NCBI GenBank assembly: GCA_031289325.1
Contig: JAITPS010000070.1
Span: forward strand, 1-11,083
DNA length: 11,083 bases
Origin: Candidatus Methanovirga meridionalis
GTDB lineage: Archaea > Methanobacteriota > Methanobacteria > Methanobacteriales > Methanobacteriaceae
Reading direction: 5' to 3'
Shown here: positions 1 through 6,234 of the stretch, piece by piece
How positions within the stretch are numbered: the first letter of the stretch is position 1
How the letters are laid out: each line of letters opens with the position of its first letter
The notes under the pieces: generated by a model
What the model was told of the DNA's origin: nothing
Database searches by the model: none
The model's input: only the letters and a program-made list of their open reading frames with translations
Program-made: the position numbers and the translations under genes

Positions 1-118
1 TAATTTTATTTAATTTTATTTAATTTTATTTAATTTTATTTAATTTTATTTAATTTTATTTAATTTTATTTAATTTTATTTAATTTTATTTAATTTTATT
101 TAATTTTATTTAATTTTA
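1..118. repeat. 10-bp tandem array, about 11.8 copies, cut by the window start
   Basis: The unit TAATTTTATT is repeated without a mismatch for 11 full copies and 8 further bases; the left edge lies outside the window. Each unit contains AATTTT, a six-base A-tract without a TpA step, recurring every 10 bp and so roughly in phase with the DNA helix. That arrangement is known to give intrinsic curvature. No reading frame of note crosses it. It sits downstream of the 3' end of the minus-strand gene that ends at 426. Confidence 0.97.
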
Positions 119-131
119 AATATTATTTCAT

Positions 132-310
132 GAAAATCTATAATTTTAAATTTTAAATAATATAAATATATTTTAGTTAATATAAATATATTTTAGTTAA
201 TATAAATATATTTTAATTAATATAACTAACTTTAGATTAATATTCTTTAATAATATTTATTTTTTAAAATGTTATTTATTAAGAACTTTATCAAATCCAA
301 TATATTTTAA
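132..310 (+). repeat. Intergenic repeat family, copy A
   Basis: The left part (132-156, AAAATCTATAATTTTAA and onward) matches 1551-1575 and 6658-6682. The right part (238-310) matches 1625-1680 and 7052-7130, with the shared core TTATTTATTAAGAACTTT. Between them lies a stretch with 20-bp periodicity, including three near-identical units TATAAATATATTTTAGTTAA at 161-220. The base following each unit set (221-240) resembles 6727-6746 in copy C. No protein is encoded. The function is unknown. Confidence 0.7.
161..220. repeat. 20-bp tandem repeat, 3 copies
   Basis: Units 161-180 and 181-200 are identical (TATAAATATATTTTAGTTAA); 201-220 differs by one base. They lie inside intergenic repeat copy A. 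Confidence 0.95.
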
Positions 311-425
311 ATAAATTTATAAAATTTAAATAAATTATATAAAATTTTTTATTTTTAGTAGATATTCCAACCATCATTTTTATTAGAATTTTCAAATCTT
401 TTATTTCACACATAAATATAATATA
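311..425. other. Intergenic tail of the first gene, nothing specific
   Basis: AT-rich sequence between repeat copy A and the 3' end of the minus-strand PAC2 gene. On the minus strand I see only short T runs, so a transcription terminator is not convincing. Together with the arrays at 1-310 this makes a 425-bp stretch without a gene. Confidence 0.6.
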
Positions 426-1193
426 CTAACCAATGTATCTTAAATCATCAGCATTTTGTTTATTTTTACCCATCATTTCTTGTTCAAGTTGTTGAGCTTT
501 GGAAATCATTATTTTTGTTTCTTCTGCCCTTTCATCTAATTTTTCAGTATCAACAGTTATATTTAACAACTTTGATAGTTTTAATAAGATTGCTTCTGCT
601 GCCTCAGCATCTATGTAGTATCCTGGAGTTTCAGCCATTAAACAAAGACCAGTAATTCCTCTAAGTTTACTTAATCCTAACAATAACCCTGAAGCCCCTA
701 CAATACCACCATCAGCAGATCTAATTTCAACATCAGCTTCTTTTAATATTTCAATAGTCTCAATATTTGTTGCAACACCAAAAATTTTTGAATTTTCAAT
801 GGGTTGTCCTTTAGCTAATCCACCTAAGGTATAAATCATTTCTATACCATACTTTTCAACAAAATCTAATATTTCTCCAGATAGAATATATTGTCCTTCA
901 GGAGATAATGCTTGACTATTTCCAACTAAAAAAATATAATCTCTTTTATCTTCTCCAAATTCTTTAAGGTAATAAAATTCATTATTCATATTTTCTATTA
1001 ATCCATTTTCATCTATGAAAATTTGCGGAGGAAAGTATGGGGAGTGAAGTTCTGCAAATTTTGTTGCTTTAAGAGTGTCAATAAGATGATCTATTGCTAA
1101 TTTTCCAACATGCCCAATACCAGGCAGTGCTTCTATAAAAATTGGTTTATTTAAATTAACTTCTTCTATAACATTAATATTAGTTTTATTCAT
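426..1193 (-). CDS. PAC2-family proteasome assembly chaperone homologue
   Basis: The 255-residue protein belongs to the PAC2/COG2047 family; archaeal members such as PbaA are related to eukaryotic 20S proteasome assembly chaperones and are presumed cytoplasmic. Visible features are an N-terminal EALPGIGHVGKLA glycine motif, a central YTLGGLAKGQP strand-turn, GGIVGASGLLLGL, and LMAETPGYYIDAEAA. A charged, probably helical or coiled C-terminal tail (about the last 45 residues) follows, ending DLRYIG. An in-frame ATG exists at 1214, but I chose 1193 because GAGGT (1201-1205 on the minus strand) sits 7 nt upstream of it, inside the longer reading frame. The gene is divergent from the MBL gene at 1781. 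The family call is strong. The exact role is inferred, since some PAC2-family proteins are not proven proteasome chaperones. Confidence 0.9.
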   Translation of the reverse strand: MNKTNINVIEEVNLNKPIFIEALPGIGHVGKLAIDHLIDTLKATKFAELHSPYFPPQIFIDENGLIENMNNEFYYLKEFGEDKRDYIFLVGNSQALSPEGQYILSGEILDFVEKYGIEMIYTLGGLAKGQPIENSKIFGVATNIETIEILKEADVEIRSADGGIVGASGLLLGLSKLRGITGLCLMAETPGYYIDAEAAEAILLKLSKLLNITVDTEKLDERAEETKIMISKAQQLEQEMMGKNKQNADDLRYIG

Positions 1194-1227
1194 TATTTTT
1201 ACCTCACAAATCATAATAATAATTTAG

Positions 1228-1235
1228 ATTTATAG
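1228..1235 (-). promoter_or_regulatory. Possible TATA box for the PAC2 gene
   Basis: CTATAAAT on the minus strand lies about 25 nt before the ribosome binding site, so the leader would be very short. It is only one of several AT-rich candidates. Confidence 0.3.
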
Positions 1236-1490
1236 TAGTTTTATCATATTAATAATTTATTTAGATATTCAAACTTTAGTTATTAGATATTCAAATTTAA
1301 TAATTCTATTATATCAAATTTGTTTATTATAATTACATTATTAATGTTATGATATATAAATTAGTTAATCAATTAATAATTGAATTAATCAAATAACAAC
1401 AGTTTACAATATAATCCTCGCGGAAAAGTTCTTAAATCTTAAAATAATAATTTTTTTATTAAATCGTTTAATTTTAAATACATTTTTATA

Positions 1491-1580
1491 AAAATCTTTA
1501 ATTTTAAGTTTTAAATAAATATAATCTTTAATTTTAAGTTTTAAATAAATAAAATCTTTAATTTTAAATTTTAAATGATA
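1491..1580. repeat. 30-bp tandem repeat, 3 copies
   Basis: Units begin at 1491, 1521 and 1551, each with ATCTTTAATTTTAA followed by GTTTTAAATAAAT or a variant of it. The first two differ at one position; the third is more diverged and doubles as the left end of intergenic repeat copy B. Confidence 0.93.
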
Positions 1581-1680
1581 TAAACTTAGTTTAATTGATA
1601 TAAATAATTTTAAATAAATATATTTTAATAATACTTAATAATATTTATTTTTAAAAAAATTATTTATTAAGAACTTTTCC
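1551..1680 (+). repeat. Intergenic repeat family, copy B
   Basis: The left part (1551-1575) matches copies A (132) and C (6658). The middle (about 1576-1620) shows diverged 20-bp units starting GATATAAA. The right part (1625-1680) carries TTAATAATATTTATTTTT and TTATTTATTAAGAACTTT, as in copies A and C. It is non-coding and sits just upstream of the MBL-gene promoter. Confidence 0.7.
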
Positions 1681-1717
1681 ATAACATAATGTACATATTA
1701 AATAAAATGTTAAAAAA

Positions 1718-1727
1718 TTTTATATAT
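1718..1727 (+). promoter_or_regulatory. TATA box for the MBL gene
   Basis: TTTATATATT fits the archaeal box A. The predicted transcription start is about 25 nt downstream (near 1750), giving a leader of about 30 nt with the ribosome binding site GATGAGGT at 1767-1774, 6 nt before the ATG at 1781. Confidence 0.6.
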
Positions 1728-1780
1728 TTTGTTTTTTAATAAAGTAAATATGAAAATTTATAATAAGATGAGGTTTATTT

Positions 1781-2401
1781 ATGGAAAAAATAAATGATGT
1801 AATATGTATTGAAGGTTTAAATATGGACTCTAATTCATATATAATTGATAATATTCTTGTAGATACAGGAACAGGATTAAATTCAGATTACCTATATTCA
1901 AAACTTAATGATTTGAAAATTAAAAAAGATGATATAGAAATGATTGTTAACACTCACTCTCATTATGACCATACTGGAGGAAATTATCTTTTTCCTAATG
2001 CGAAAATAGCTATTCATGAATTAGATGCTTTAGCTATTGAACATGAAAACGATCCTTTAACTGCATCATCTATTTTTCGCAATGATTTAAAAAGACATGA
2101 TGTTGATTTAAAACTTAAAGATGAAGATACATTAGGAAGTTTTAAAGTAATTCACACCCCAGGTCATACTCCTGGTGGAATTTCACTTTGGGATGGTGAA
2201 ATTCTTATTTCAGGAGACACGGTTTTTGCTGATGGTTTTGGGAGGTTAGATATTGGTGGTAATCGTGATGATATGGAAAAATCTCTTAACAAACTTCGAA
2301 AATTAGATGTGAAATACTTACTACCTGGACATGGATTTTGGGTAGATAATGGAAAGGGACATATAGAAGCAAATTATAATTTATTTATTAACAATTTTTA
2401 A
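1781..2401 (+). CDS. Metallo-beta-lactamase-fold hydrolase, glyoxalase II-like
   Basis: A 206-residue single-domain protein of the MBL superfamily, probably a cytoplasmic zinc or iron hydrolase; the substrate is not known. The metal-binding signature is complete: THSHYDHTGG (H59, H61, D63, H64), TPGHTPGG (H129), SGDTVF (D146) and LPGHG (H184). The opening segment SNSYIIDNILVDTGTG is the usual first beta-hairpin. Length and motif spacing are those of the compact glyoxalase II/YcbL-type branch rather than RNase J or flavodiiron proteins. The ATG has a good GAGG ribosome binding site. mfnA follows after 26 nt, so co-transcription is possible, but mfnA may also have its own promoter. Superfamily assignment is firm; naming it hydroxyacylglutathione hydrolase would go too far, as methanogens generally lack glutathione. 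Confidence 0.9.
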   Translation: MEKINDVICIEGLNMDSNSYIIDNILVDTGTGLNSDYLYSKLNDLKIKKDDIEMIVNTHSHYDHTGGNYLFPNAKIAIHELDALAIEHENDPLTASSIFRNDLKRHDVDLKLKDEDTLGSFKVIHTPGHTPGGISLWDGEILISGDTVFADGFGRLDIGGNRDDMEKSLNKLRKLDVKYLLPGHGFWVDNGKGHIEANYNLFINNF

Positions 2402-2402
2402 A

Positions 2403-2412
2403 CTTTATAAAA
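2403..2412 (+). promoter_or_regulatory. Possible TATA box for a leaderless mfnA transcript
   Basis: CTTTATAAAATA lies in the 26-nt gap before mfnA, with its centre about 21-25 nt before the ATG. No ribosome binding site precedes that ATG. Both facts fit a leaderless mRNA, although read-through from the MBL gene is also possible. Confidence 0.4.
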
Positions 2413-2427
2413 TAATGCTATGATTGT

Positions 2428-3618
2428 ATGATGGAAAATAAAGCTCTTGAAGAAGAATATATCTTTAAAAAGTTAAATGAATTTAAATCTAAGGATTTAA
2501 ACTATTCTTCTGGAAGAATATTAGGATCAATGTGTAGTGAACCTCACCCTTTATCTAAAAAAGTTTTCATGGATTTTTTAGATTCTAATATGGGTGATCC
2601 TGGATTATTTAAAGGAACAAAAGCTATTGAAGATGAGGTTATAAAAATAATAGCTTCATTTTTGTCATTAGATAAACCACATGGAAATATTGTAACTGGT
2701 GGAAGTGAAGCAAACATAATGGCAATGAGATCTGCTCGCAATCTTTATATGGAAAGAAACAACCTAAAAAATCAATATAATGAATCTTTTGAAGTAATTC
2801 TTCCAAAATCAGCTCATTTTTCATTTAAAAAAGCTTCTGATATCTTAGGGATTAAGTTGATTGAAATAAATTTAAATGATGAATATAAGATGGATATAGA
2901 ATCTGTTAAAGAGAAAATTAATAAAAACACAATAGCTATTGTTGGTGTTGCAGGAACAACAGAATTAGGAATGATAGATCCTATTGAAGAATTGTCTCAA
3001 ATAGCTATTGATAAAAACATTTATTTACATGTTGATGCTGCTTTTGGAGGATTTTCAATTCCATTTTTAAGGGATATTGGTTATGATATTCCTAATTTTG
3101 ATTTTTCAAATGAAGGTGTTTCTTCTATTACAATAGATCCCCACAAAATGGGTTTAACTGTAATACCTACAGGTTGTATTATATATAGGAAGAAAAAGCA
3201 CCTCGATTTAATAAGCATTGATTCTCCTTATTTAACAGTTAAAAAACAAACAACAATTGTGGGAACAAGATCTGGTGCAAACTCTGCTGCTACTTGGGCG
3301 ATGTTAAAGTATATGGGAAAAGAAGGATATTCGCAAATAGCTAATGGTTGTATGATTAACACGAATTTTTTAGCCGATGCCTTATTTAAAGAAGGTTTTA
3401 GTTTAATTACAAAACCACAACTTAACATACTTGGCTTTAATCATTCTAAAATAGATGTGGATGATTTAATTAAAGCTATTGAAGAGAAATCATGGAGAGT
3501 TTCAACTTCTTCATATCCCAAAGCTATTAGGATTGTTGTTATGCCCCATATAAAAAATACTCATCTTAGGGAATTCATGAGGGATTTAAGAGAAATTAAA
3601 AAAGATTTCAATGTTTAA
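2428..3618 (+). CDS. mfnA: L-tyrosine/L-aspartate decarboxylase MfnA
   Basis: A 396-residue group II PLP-dependent decarboxylase. In methanogens MfnA decarboxylates tyrosine to tyramine for methanofuran synthesis, and archaeal homologues can also decarboxylate aspartate to beta-alanine for coenzyme A. The N-terminal YSSGRILGSMCSEPHP matches the family opening. TGGSEANIMA is the cofactor-phosphate region, AHFSFKKA supplies the His (H130) expected to stack on PLP, HVDAAFGG carries the Asp (D203) that contacts the pyridine nitrogen, and DPHKMG carries the Schiff-base lysine (K240). GTRSGANSAATWA follows, as expected. Length is normal for the family and no residue is missing. The start is one of two adjacent ATGs (2428, 2431) without a ribosome binding site. 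A T-rich terminator follows the gene. Confidence 0.95.
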   Translation: MMENKALEEEYIFKKLNEFKSKDLNYSSGRILGSMCSEPHPLSKKVFMDFLDSNMGDPGLFKGTKAIEDEVIKIIASFLSLDKPHGNIVTGGSEANIMAMRSARNLYMERNNLKNQYNESFEVILPKSAHFSFKKASDILGIKLIEINLNDEYKMDIESVKEKINKNTIAIVGVAGTTELGMIDPIEELSQIAIDKNIYLHVDAAFGGFSIPFLRDIGYDIPNFDFSNEGVSSITIDPHKMGLTVIPTGCIIYRKKKHLDLISIDSPYLTVKKQTTIVGTRSGANSAATWAMLKYMGKEGYSQIANGCMINTNFLADALFKEGFSLITKPQLNILGFNHSKIDVDDLIKAIEEKSWRVSTSSYPKAIRIVVMPHIKNTHLREFMRDLREIKKDFNV

Positions 3619-3649
3619 ATAATTTTTAGATTATTGGTTTTTAAAGCTA

Positions 3650-3685
3650 TTTTTTATTTATTTTTTTATTGAGATTTATTTTTTT
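3650..3685 (+). terminator. Oligo-T terminator after mfnA
   Basis: Three close T runs (3650-3655, 3661-3667, 3679-3685) start about 30 nt after the stop codon. Archaeal RNA polymerase terminates at such runs without needing a hairpin. Confidence 0.65.
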
Positions 3686-4349
3686 ATTTATTGAAATTGT
3701 ATTAATCTTCTTTATTTTTCATATACTTTTACAATTTTATTTTAAAATTAAGTAAAATCTTTTATTTTTTTATTTAAAGATAAATACATATTATTTTAGA
3801 TTTAAATTTAAATTTAAATGAAAAATCCTATCGAAGATTTGAAATTCAGTCTTAAATCGTACAATAATTATAAAATAGAATCTAAACTAATTTATATCAA
3901 TTAATAAGATTTTAAATCTAAAATTTGAATAAACATGGATGATTTAATAATGAACATCATATACTGTTTAATATCAGTGGGCTTAATTGATAATAAAAAA
4001 TAGAATTCATGTATCAAAAATCAAATTTAAGCTCGGATTATCATTTTCTTTTAATATCTTTATTTTTCTTTAAATATGATTAAAATAGTTTAATTTACAC
4101 ATATTGAGGTTAAACTTATGGAATTTTTGTATTTAAGACATTAATTATAATTTTATTCAATTAATTAAAGTAAATCTTTATCTTATTTTAAATAAATGCT
4201 ATATTTTTTTTAAATTTTATTTAAAGAGATTTTAAATTTTAAATTAGTTTTTAATCTTATTATGATAATTTATAATATTTTTAAAGAGCTTATTTTAGAG
4301 TATCATTGTTTTCAATAAAGGAAAATTAATTAATTTTAAACATTGCTTA

Positions 4350-4364
4350 GAAACCTTTATATAA
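4350..4364 (+). promoter_or_regulatory. Strong orphan promoter (BRE plus TATA)
   Basis: GAAACC directly followed by TTTATATAA is among the best archaeal BRE/TATA matches in the window. A start would be expected near 4385. The next CDS begins 370 nt later, so the transcript would be either a very long leader or a short RNA. A T7 run at 4402-4408 is close to the predicted start. Confidence 0.45.
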
Positions 4365-4513
4365 GATTACTTTATTAAAGGAAAGTGGAAGCAAAATTGG
4401 ATTTTTTTAAAATTTGTTAATTATATAATGATAGTATATGTTTATAAGTCAATTGTTAATTATATATGAACTACATATTTGTATAAGTTGATTCATTGTT
4501 TTTGCATAAATTA

Positions 4514-4527
4514 ATACAATATTGTAT
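4514..4527. promoter_or_regulatory. Perfect 14-bp palindrome, possible operator
   Basis: ATACAATATTGTAT is a perfect dyad about 95 bp upstream of the TATA box at 4609. It could be a dimeric regulator site; in DNA this AT-rich a chance origin is also possible. Confidence 0.3.
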
Positions 4528-4608
4528 GATTCGATATGATTAATAAAAAAAACAAACTTTATTATTTTTAAAAGATATAAACTTATTTTTGTTATAATAA
4601 TTGATAGA

Positions 4609-4718
4609 TTTATATAATTATTCAATTTTGTTGAGTAAGAATATTCTTTTAGAGAATGTTCTTCTGTTTAAATAGAATGTTCCTATCTTTAGGAATATCC
4701 TGTTTAAATTATATAAAA
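4609..4718 (+). promoter_or_regulatory. Promoter region with four GAATRTTC-type palindromes
   Basis: A TATA box TTTATATAAT (4609-4618) is followed by GAATATTC (4639-4646), GAATGTTC (4654-4661), GAATGTTC (4675-4682) and GAATATCC (4693-4700), then by a second TATA-like TTATATAAAA (4709-4718). Sites 2 and 4 are each followed within a few bases by CTGTTTAAAT. With the first TATA box the sites would lie at and after the transcription start, as for a repressor. With the second they would lie upstream, as for an activator. Confidence 0.5.
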
Positions 4719-4755
4719 AAGTACACAAATAAATTGAGGTGAAATTATTTCGAAG

Positions 4756-5817
4756 GTGAAAAATACTTTAATCTTGGGTATAGTTTGCATGCTTTCAATA
4801 TCTTTAATAAGTGCAAGCTACCTTATGGATGAAAGTTATGATGTAAATAGTAATGTGAATAATAGTGATGGTTTAAATACAAATGCAAGTAATGATAGTG
4901 TTGTTAATGAAACCACTGATACAGTTAATGTAACTGATGTAATTATTGCTTCTAAGCAAGTAAAGCAGTATGAAGATGAAAATGGAGAATTACCTGCTAA
5001 AATTGAAATTGCTGGTAAAAATTATACTACGGAACAACTTTTATACATGTTATCCAAAGTTATAGTTAATACAGACTCTTCTATCAATTCTTCTTCTATT
5101 CAAGTTTTAAATAATATTGGATTTGCTTATTCTAAAGGAAATAATTCAGCAGGTGAACTTGATAGAAAAGATTATGTTAATGCTTCAGCATCAATACTCT
5201 CATTCATAGACTTAACTAAGCAAGCACCTTATTTCTTAATGAGCGAAAAATTAGGCAACATATCCTTTAATGATACCGTTGATGGATTTGTAAGAATTGT
5301 AAATTACATATCTGACAATAATAATACTCTTCCAGATTCCGTCTATTTTGAAGCTACAGTTATTGTAGAAAATAATGATGTTTCTTCAAGTGACAGTTCT
5401 TCTTCAAGTGACAGTTCTTCTTCAAGCAGTAGCACTTCTTCTTCAAGTAGTAGCTATTCTTCAAGTAGTAGCTATTCTTCAAGTGAAAGTAGTTCTTATG
5501 AACCGTCCTATACTGGTAATGGATGGGGTCTTGTAAACTCATTAAAAAGCCAATTAAGTGGAATGAAATATGGTGTGGATGGTGATTGTTACTCATTCAG
5601 TCAATTAGTATACAATGCTCTTAAATCTGCAGGTTACCAATGTGGAATATGGCATGGACATTCTGAATTAGGAAACCATCGTGTTCCTTATGTATATATT
5701 GATGGTACTTTTTACTGGTTAGAAACTTGTCGTGTTGTTAAAAATGGTTGGGGATCTGGTACTGATTGGACTGTACCGTATAGTACTTGGGTTCCAGAAT
5801 ATGTTTTATGTAGTTAG
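4756..5817 (+). CDS. Secreted cell-wall protein: pseudomurein-binding repeat plus Cys-His transglutaminase-like domain
   Basis: A 353-residue exported protein, probably a pseudomurein-degrading or remodelling enzyme. Residues 1-21 form a signal peptide (Lys, hydrophobic core, ISAS). An Asn/Ser/Thr-rich stretch follows. Residues about 62-104 match the pseudomurein-binding repeat (VKQYEDENGELP, then YTTEQLLYMLSKVIVN), and about 135-192 look like a second, diverged one ending NYISDNNNTLP. Residues 210-248 are a Ser-rich linker. The C-terminal 100 residues carry GDCYSFSQLVYNALKSAG (C278), GNHRVPYVYIDG (H308) and FYWLET (E323). This is the order of a transglutaminase/cysteine-peptidase core, with Glu where Asp is usual. 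Pseudomurein endoisopeptidases (PeiW/PeiP) use a similar Cys-His-Asp plan, but direct membership is not shown. GTG 4756 is 13 nt from GAGGTGA (4736-4742); an ATT start at 4747 fits better. A terminator follows. Confidence 0.8.
   Translation: MKNTLILGIVCMLSISLISASYLMDESYDVNSNVNNSDGLNTNASNDSVVNETTDTVNVTDVIIASKQVKQYEDENGELPAKIEIAGKNYTTEQLLYMLSKVIVNTDSSINSSSIQVLNNIGFAYSKGNNSAGELDRKDYVNASASILSFIDLTKQAPYFLMSEKLGNISFNDTVDGFVRIVNYISDNNNTLPDSVYFEATVIVENNDVSSSDSSSSSDSSSSSSSTSSSSSSYSSSSSYSSSESSSYEPSYTGNGWGLVNSLKSQLSGMKYGVDGDCYSFSQLVYNALKSAGYQCGIWHGHSELGNHRVPYVYIDGTFYWLETCRVVKNGWGSGTDWTVPYSTWVPEYVLCS
5386..5499 (+). repeat. In-frame 18-bp repeats encoding the Ser-rich linker
   Basis: Six units start with TCAAGT or TCAAGC: 5386 and 5404 are identical 18-mers (TCAAGTGACAGTTCTTCT), 5443 and 5461 are identical 18-mers (TCAAGTAGTAGCTATTCT), while 5422 and 5479 are 21 bp. 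All are multiples of three, so copy-number change would alter linker length and keep the frame. Confidence 0.92.
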
Positions 5818-5860
5818 TTAAGTTACTCAACAGTAGATTCTTAAAACAACAAAAATTTTA

Positions 5861-5878
5861 TTTTTTTTCATTTTTTTT
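5861..5878 (+). terminator. Double oligo-T terminator after the wall-protein gene
   Basis: Two T8 runs separated by CA, about 45 nt after the stop codon; no stem is needed in archaea. Confidence 0.75.
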
Positions 5879-5980
5879 CATGATTATTGATAAGAGAGAG
5901 TGTTAAATTATTATTTTTGATCTCGTATCAACTGTGTAGATCATTTAGATTTTAGTAAAATCTATCATGAACAATTAAGA

Positions 5981-6226
5981 GAGGCTGTTGCACAATTCAA
6001 TTATTTAAATTCTAAATTAAATTTATATTATTATCACAAATAATAAAGAATTTATATCAAGAAAAATTTTTAAATTATTTAAAAGGATTTAATTCAGTTG
6101 AAATTATTTTAAATTATTTTATTAAACTTATAAATAAATATTTAATTTCTAAATTAAATAGTTTATAATCTATTATTAATTTAAAGATGAATTAAGTTTT
6201 GATTAAAATAATTGTGCAACATCTTC
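5981..6226. mobile_element. MITE-like non-autonomous element, 246 bp
   Basis: The ends are inverted: GAGGCTGTTGCACAATT at 5981-5997, and at 6210-6226 the complement of GAAGATGTTGCACAATT, 15 of 17 identical with a perfect 12-base core TGTTGCACAATT. Direct copies of TAAGA (5976-5980, 6227-6231) flank it; counted as TAAGAGAG they extend to 8 bp (5976-5983, 6227-6234), overlapping the left tip by 3 bases. The interior is AT-rich and holds no gene, so movement would need a transposase elsewhere in the genome. The CTGTTGCACAA-type tip is of a kind seen at ends of several insertion sequences; the parent family is not identifiable from here. Confidence 0.8.
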
Positions 6227-6234
6227 TAAGAGAG

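Larger units (their letters stand above)
1194..1780. other. Divergent intergenic region
   Basis: Separates the PAC2 gene (minus) from the MBL gene (plus). It contains a two-copy imperfect repeat of TTAGATATTCAAA (1261 and 1283), a lone GC island TCCTCGCGGAAAAG (about 1414-1427), a 14-bp inverted pair GGAAAAGTTCTTAA (1422-1435) and TTAAGAACTTTTCC (1667-1680), a 30-bp tandem array (1491-1580), repeat copy B, and the promoter of the plus-strand gene. No convincing small gene was found. Confidence 0.8.
3619..4755. other. 1.1-kb region without a recognisable gene
   Basis: After the mfnA terminator there is AT-rich sequence with a 14-bp inverted repeat (ATTTTAGATTTAAA at 3793-3806, its complement at 3911-3924). 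A strong orphan TATA box lies at 4356, and TTGTTAATTATATA occurs twice (4414-4427, 4453-4466). A 14-bp palindrome lies at 4514, and a promoter-operator region at 4609-4718 serves the next gene. A 22-codon frame at 3935-4003 is the longest plausible small frame I found, and it has no ribosome binding site. Ribosomal or tRNA-like sequence is not apparent. Confidence 0.7.

Noticed and set aside
1781..2401. Naming the MBL protein hydroxyacylglutathione hydrolase
   Set aside because: The motifs define only the superfamily; glutathione is not expected in methanogens.
3935..4003. A 22-codon frame on the plus strand with a hydrophobic middle (MNIIYCLISVGLI)
   Set aside because: No ribosome binding site, and the length is easily reached by chance; only a weak TATA-like sequence about 40 nt upstream.
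5360..5596. A 78-codon minus-strand frame across the Ser-rich linker
   Set aside because: It is the antisense of the repetitive linker of the secreted protein, with Lys/Asn/Tyr-rich low complexity and no start signals.
5946..5964. TAGATTTT/AAAATCTA hairpin as an intrinsic terminator
   Set aside because: No T run follows it, and the T8 runs at 5861-5878 already fit archaeal termination.
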